Shown piece after piece: positions 58,867 to 64,000 of a stretch of 64,000 nucleotides of DNA. Every line of letters begins with the position of its first letter. The first letter of the stretch is position 1. The position numbers and the translations under genes were made by a program. Origin of the DNA: Nissolia schottii (lineage: Eukaryota > Streptophyta > Magnoliopsida > Fabales > Fabaceae); assembly GCA_003254905.1 (NCBI GenBank), contig QANU01030108.1:213393-277392 (forward strand), read 5' to 3'. The notes beneath the pieces are model-generated. The model was not told the origin of the DNA. It made no database searches and worked only from the letters and a program-made list of their open reading frames with translations.

Positions 58867-60364
58867 GAGTGTTGCTAGGGGTAAACCATTTTTGAGGTAT
58901 ACCATACATTCACCACCAATTTTATACTAAACGAACTCCACTTCGTATTTTGTTGTTGTTACATTCTCTCTCTCTCACACCCCGCAATCCCCACTCTCAT
59001 CTCACGTGTGCATACTCCCCGACCAAAACAGTTCGTGTTTCCCTCTCTCCCTTTCTTTCTTGTTCTCTTCTCATTTCTCTTACTCTCATTCAATACACAA
59101 GCTTTTAGAAAATACTAACAAACTTTTGAATAACCACATACAAACTTTTATATGTGTATAAAAAACATATATAGCAATCAATTTCGAAATTTGGTAACAA
59201 CATACACAGATTCTTCAACATAAAAACACAAACTTACAAAAAGAGTTAATTACTATTCAAAAAATTTGGATCAATCATAACCACAAATCTATTTGACATA
59301 CACAAACTTTTTTAATTAGACCATACAAACTTCTTAAAGAGATTTACACAAATAAACAATGGTGCAATATATGCAAACTAACAAGCAACCGATTTCTAAA
59401 TTCTCTAACAACATACACAAACTCTTGGACAAAAAAACACAAACATTTAAGTAGCATTCAAAATATTCTCACTCATAAACACAAATATACACAAACTTTT
59501 ATGAAGCACTACAGAAACTTTTGAACAACGATACATAAATTTTTATATGATAAACAACATATACAACAATCAAGTTTAAAATTTCGTAACAATATACACA
59601 AACTCTTTTTGCTATACAAACATTTTAAAATAGATGCACAAACTTTTGTACTCACTTACACAAACAGTTTAACAAGCAGAAACAAAAAATAAGGCAAAAA
59701 CGAAAACAAAAAAGAATAAAAACTTTGGTGTTTACTCGCACAAATTTTTGAACACAATTACACAAACTTTTGAACTCTAAAAAAATGATAGAAACGAAAA
59801 TGAAAATTTTGTATTCATAATGTCTAGCGAACTTTGGTGCTCAGTTACACAATATTTTCTTCAAAATTACATAAATTTTTGAACACCAAAAAACAAGAAA
59901 AATGACAAAAATGAAAACAAAAATTCTCATATTCATAACTTTTTGTCAAGAATTAAAAACAAACAAGAAAAATATGGAAGTTGAAACCCAAACCCTAGAA
60001 GAAGGAGGAGGAGGAGGAGGAAATCTGACATACCTTGTCCATGTTCTATACTGTGAATTAAAATATGCTCAAAGAAAAATGAAAAATGAAAAAAATGGCA
60101 TGTGATATTCGCAAAGGAAGAGGAGGATGAGGAAGAGAAGAAGGAAGAAGAAGATGGGGAGGAAGAATGAGGAACTGACGATTTTGAGATATGCAAGCTT
60201 TGGTCTCATCTGTCATGTGAAAGCAGAATGTTGTTGGAGGCTAGGTGCGTGTGTGTATATGCATAGTTTTAATTAGGTAATTAATATGAAATGTGTATTA
60301 TGCGTATTAAATTGCTAGTGATTGTACAGTGTATGCCTAATATGGTGTACTCATAGCATTTTTC
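58867..60364 (+). mobile_element. Mutator-like non-autonomous element, copy C
   Basis: It starts GAGTGTTGCTAGGGGTAAACCAT and ends with the complement of GAAAAATGCTATGAGTACACCAT, a good terminal inverted repeat. The 9-bp flanks CCAACTAAT (58858-58866) and CCAATTAAT (60365-60373) differ at one base. The interior holds a CT-rich patch (58960-59090), many ACAAAC motifs often 22 bp apart (59117/59139, 59637/59659, 59739/59761), and a purine-rich block (59995-60165). No transposase. The copia integrase frame resumes on the right. Confidence 0.85.
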
Positions 60365-60373
60365 CCAATTAAT

Positions 60374-61193
60374 AGTTAGACAATTGCTTATGAGAACAAA
60401 AGTTCATATTTTGGCATTAAGACATGCTATCTTGCATGTAGCAACACTTGCACGCATCATGCCAACAAATTTTTATAAATTCTCCCCATTGCACTTGGCT
60501 TTTAGTCAGGAGCCAAATGTTTATCATCTTATAATTTTTATGTGCAATTTTTGTCTAAACACATAAAAATGAAACCTCAAAGAATGTTAGAAATGTATGA
60601 TTGGTTGAATCCCTTTTTATTATAAATCATCTTAAACCAATCACAAATTTATTTACAACAAGAATTTTATTGCTATGAAATAATAATTTTCTAACATTAG
60701 GGAGAGAAAATAAGCAGCTAGAAAAGAAAATCATATGAAGTACATTGTCATTATTTTATTTAGATTCTAGTATAAGGCAATGCGAAATGTAACTCATTTG
60801 CAAAATATTGCAAATCAACTGTCATATTTATTTAATGCCCCAAAGAGAGTTATGAATGTTCATATACTAGCTGCAAATTAATGCTCCAATAGAAGAACAA
60901 CCTATTAATGTATATGAAAGTAAGTCACGCCTGAAGTGTGGTAACATAGTCAGTTACAAATTCGAAAATTCATTTAAAATCGAAATGAGAAATTAATGAA
61001 GATGGTCATAATATAGAGACAAGTTCTCAAAAAGAGCCCTAAGACATAACTATTGATGAAACTTTAGAAGTGGTTCAGGTACTTGAAAATGACAAAAAAT
61101 AAAGAGATTTCAATCAGTTATATCTTTATGAAAAATATGGAATCAAGTGAAATCATATTGTTGTCAACAACGTTGTTTGCACATAATGTTGAT
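60374..61193 (+). pseudogene. Copia pol remnant: integrase C-terminal part
   Basis: The frame at 60384-60566 gives 'LMRTKVHILALRHAILHVATLARIMPT' and 'FSPLHLAFSQEPNVYHLIIF', a classic copia integrase stretch. Later frames retain 'EEPQDIT'-like and 'NHIVVNN'-like blocks of the linker before reverse transcriptase (near 61040-61170). It is heavily broken. It stops at 61193, where a hAT-like terminus begins, and reappears at about 63042. Confidence 0.8.
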
Positions 61194-61203
61194 TAGGGGT
61201 GTT

Positions 61204-62434
61204 TGTTGAAAGTGTTTTTGTTTCTCCTATTTACCGTTCCATTCTCAAATCCTCGCAAGGATTTAATTGCAGTACAGTGAAGGGTTTTGTCGTCCTCTGG
61301 GAATTGGTAATACAATGTCGTTCTTAGATATTGTTAATTAAGCAATAGATGAGTGAGTTCATCATTTTTAACGGAAAGTTTATAAAGACGTGAAATTGTA
61401 AAATAAGCAATAAATTGAATGAGGTTGAAAACAATAAAGAAAGCTGATGGGATTTGATTCGTAATACCACTTTTATATATCCAATAGTTCCATGCATATG
61501 ATCTATCAAATTCTTGATTCCCTCACACCAGTTCTTATCTTAAATCATCTATATCTAGCATGATAAGATCGTTCAGTTCTCATTATTACTTGTCGATGTC
61601 TCGTGCAATTAACAAAGCGAACCGAAATAGCCTCGGGTGTTAAAACGACCAATAAACCTAACTCTATTTCTAGCAATCAGGAATATTAGATGATTTGATC
61701 TAGGTCCAATTTAAGGATGTAGTTTCCACTCACAAAATCAAATCTCAAACCAAGTTTTAGGTAACTAAGCTAAAACAAGCATTAAGTTCAATATCGAATC
61801 ATCAAAATCATTGAATATCATAGATCCATATACAAAGAAGTTAATATGGATACATTAAGCGATAAAACTCATCAAATCCCAATAATAAAAAGGTTAGCTA
61901 TCCATAGTCATGGATGCTTTCTAGCTTACAAGAAGAAATCAAAGAAATCAAGACGATCGACAAGCGACAGTGGTGCTTTTCCACACCATGGTGTGCAACG
62001 ACCTTCGGAATCTCTTCCCTTTGCTCCTTGGACGACTCCTAGCTCTCCTTATCTTTCTTTTTCTCTTTCCAACTCTGGATTCCCTTCTACGAAGGAAACC
62101 ACTTTCCTTTTATAGTAAAATTAACGAAGAGGGCGCTGAGCGGCCAGAAAATCAGTTTTTGTTCCTTAATGCACTATAGGGGTCGTTGAGCGACCCTGAG
62201 GGGTGCAATCCCTTTTCTTCCTTCCCTTATTCTTGCCTTGTGCCGTTTTGCTCCAAACTTCATTCCTATTATCAAAATATGACATAAAAGTCATCATTTA
62301 ACACATCTAGTATCCATTTTTAACATTTTAAAAATAAGAAACCAAAATGGGAGAGTTTGCTAAAAATTTCTCATTAGTTACTTAATATAAGTGTCTATTT
62401 AGCTTCTAAAACTACAAAAATATGACACTTATCA
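61204..62434 (-). mobile_element. Solo LTR (TGATAAG...TTTCAACA), 1231 bp
   Basis: On the minus strand it starts TGATAAGTGTC (62434) and ends ACTTTCAACA (61204). Flanks GTGTT (61199-61203) and GTGTT (62435-62439) are a perfect 5-bp duplication. TATAAAAGG is at about 62108-62116 on the minus strand. The stem-loop GGGTCG-5-CGACCC (62180-62196) and a related GGCGCTGAGCGGCC (62133-62146) lie upstream of it. The U5 side carries a 'ggacgac' word. The 89-codon plus-strand frame inside is chance. Confidence 0.85.
62133..62196. promoter_or_regulatory. Palindromes upstream of LTR TATA box
   Basis: Two copies of a (G)GYCGYTGAGCGRCC-like palindrome sit about 20-85 bp upstream (minus strand) of TATAAAAGG. 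This is the same layout as in the LTRs at 16301 and 29393 but with a different word. Confidence 0.6.
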
Positions 62435-63041
62435 GTGTTCATGGGCCGGGTTGGCCTTTACCCGAACCCGACCTTATATTTAGATTAGGCCAATTTTGAG
62501 GACCCATACCCGACCCTAAACCTGATAGACCCGATCATCTTTAGGTCGAGTTAAAACCCGGGGTTTGGACCGGGCCAAAACGGGGCAAAGCTATCTCAAA
62601 CTTCAAAATAAAAAGTAACATCTATTAAAAAATAAAGTTAAAAAAATTGCAAACTAAACATTATATTTCCTAACTAAATACTCAGTAATTTCAAACTTTC
62701 ATAGTTTTAGTGGAACATAAACAAAAAATAAATAAGTGCACTATAATAGATTTCTACACACCGAAGTAGACATGGTGTAACTACAATAGACACTAAAATG
62801 GACATGGTTTAAGAAATAGATACCAAAATAGACATGGTTTAACTATATTAGACACCAAAATAGACATGGGCTATGGGATGAAAGGGAAAGAAAATAAGAA
62901 ATGCATAGTATAGTAGTGTATACGGGCCGGGCCGGGTGACCCGAGACTAAACCCGAACTCGATATGAATTAAAATCGGGTTTTTTTAGAGTTATTTAAAA
63001 TCAGGCTCAATTCGGCCCAAATGCTTCGGGCCGGTCGGGGT

Positions 63042-64000
63042 TATGAAGCAATATGAGGATCTTGAATAAAAATCTGTCAAAGAATATAGACAGAAAAATG
63101 ATTGGCCAATGTGGAAAGACACAATTTATATTGAATTAACTTCACTTGAAAATATAAAGTTTTTAGGATCTATAGTCAAACACTAGAAGGTGTAAAGCCA
63201 ATGGGGTACAAGTGTGTTTTCATGCAAAAATGAAATGAGGAAAAAAAAAAGCATGACTTGTAGCACACAAGTTTTCAAAAAACATGGCATTGACTATACG
63301 AAGATATATTATTGGTGGTTAATTTTATTCTGACAGTTAATAAAAATAAACATGTGTCTATAAGCATATTAATAAGGTTCACTAGCTAGCAAAATTCAAC
63401 AAAAATTCTTGACGGATTTAAAATGACTAAACCATATAAAAATTCTCAAGTAAATTTGTTCATTAAGGCTTCAATAATCCTTACATGGAGTAAAATAATC
63501 ATGGCTATATGGTACAATCGTCAAAGTCAACACTTTTTGAGATATGAGAATAAAAACGATCATATTTACCCATGAATCTCCCTAAAATGATTTGGATCTA
63601 AATTGTTATAATCAGATTATAAGTTGGTGAATTGAGCATTGTTGGATCTCCAAAAGAGATTTGACTTATACATAAGATATTTGTTTATCAATCAACTTAT
63701 ACTGAGAAAAATTTGAAATAATTTTATATGGACTATGCACATCCATTGAGTATCCCTATGGTTATGAGATCACTTGGTGTAGATAAAGATTCATTCTAAC
63801 CTTGTGACAATAACGAAAAAGTTCTTGAAATTGAAGTGCCATATCTTAGTGCTATTGGAACACTAATGTATCTTGCTAACAATACATGACAAGATATAAC
63901 TATTTTTTTTTGTAAGCTTATTATCAAGATTTAATTCTTGTCTAACAAGAAGACACTAGAATGGTGATATGCATGTATTACATTACCTACAAGGATATGA
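63042..64000 (+). pseudogene. Copia pol remnant: reverse transcriptase, runs off the window
   Basis: Plus-strand frames show 'KSVKEYRQKNDWPMWKDTIY' (start of the copia reverse transcriptase region), a degraded 'LVAHKFSKN', then 'STYTEKNLK', 'AHPLSIPMV', 'EVPYLSAIGTLMYLAN' and 'LPTR' near 63680-63990, with many stops. The RT active-site section around 63310-63600 is mostly unreadable. The order matches copia pol and it continues beyond 64000. Confidence 0.8.

Larger units (their letters stand above)
61194..63041. mobile_element. hAT-like element in copia pol, split by a solo LTR
   Basis: TAGGGGTGTT (61194-61203) continues after the inserted LTR as CATGGGCCGGGTTGG (62440), together the common plant hAT start. 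GC-rich 'gggccggg' words recur at 62922-62940 and near 63030. The right end is not a clean CACCCCTA, and no 8-bp duplication was found, so the right boundary is inferred from where copia coding resumes. Confidence 0.5.

Noticed and set aside
61846..62179. Two plus-strand frames of 69-89 codons
   Set aside because: They lie wholly inside a solo LTR and show no family motif.

Overview
This is a window of nuclear DNA from a flowering plant, most likely a eudicot. It is AT-rich and full of simple-sequence runs. The transposon types are plant ones: Ty1/copia and Ty3/gypsy elements, long solo LTRs, hAT, CACTA and Mutator-like non-autonomous elements, a tRNA-derived SINE and many foldback MITEs. The only intact protein gene I can support is a five-exon, intron-containing ROP GTPase-activating protein with a plant-type CRIB-RhoGAP architecture. 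I cannot name the species.

Layout. 1-5.5 kb: an LTR fragment, a pair of direct repeats around a short ORF, an assembly gap inside a tandem repeat, and an acidic ORF fragment. 5.5-10 kb: a decayed copia pol on the minus strand, split by a 3.1-kb solo LTR (6398-9526, target duplication TATTG). 10-25 kb: CACTA and hAT termini, foldback MITEs, and LTRs of one family nested in each other (15.7-18.7 kb). 25.4-26.2 kb: first copy of a Mutator-like family with phased internal motifs. 27-33.3 kb: a decayed chromovirus-like gypsy element on the minus strand, itself split by a 1.4-kb solo LTR. 35.9-44.2 kb: a Russian doll of old LTR-like sequence, then solo LTR, then hAT MITE, then a 5.2-kb LTR that carries twelve copies of a 176-bp repeat. 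44.6-45.3 kb: second Mutator-like copy. 49.7-53.3 kb: the RopGAP gene (minus strand). 54.6-57.2 kb: CACTA end, MITEs, SINE. 57.4-64 kb: a second copia element on the plus strand, broken by the third Mutator-like copy and by a hAT-like element that holds another solo LTR; it runs off the window.

Most insertions could be resolved because both target-site copies are visible and, in four cases, because the interrupted pol frame resumes on the far side. The most unusual signals are these: (1) a Mutator-like non-autonomous family whose interior carries an ACAAAC-type motif at exact 22-bp spacing, in triplets in the best copy, followed by a purine-rich block; (2) family-specific short palindromes clustered near the TATA box of several LTRs, with one core (TCTCG...CGAGA) shared by LTRs with unrelated ends; (3) an indel-free 12 x 176 bp array inside an LTR. 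I found no CRISPR array, no free tRNA or rRNA gene, and no prokaryote-like operon. All coordinates of LTR and MITE ends were read by eye.
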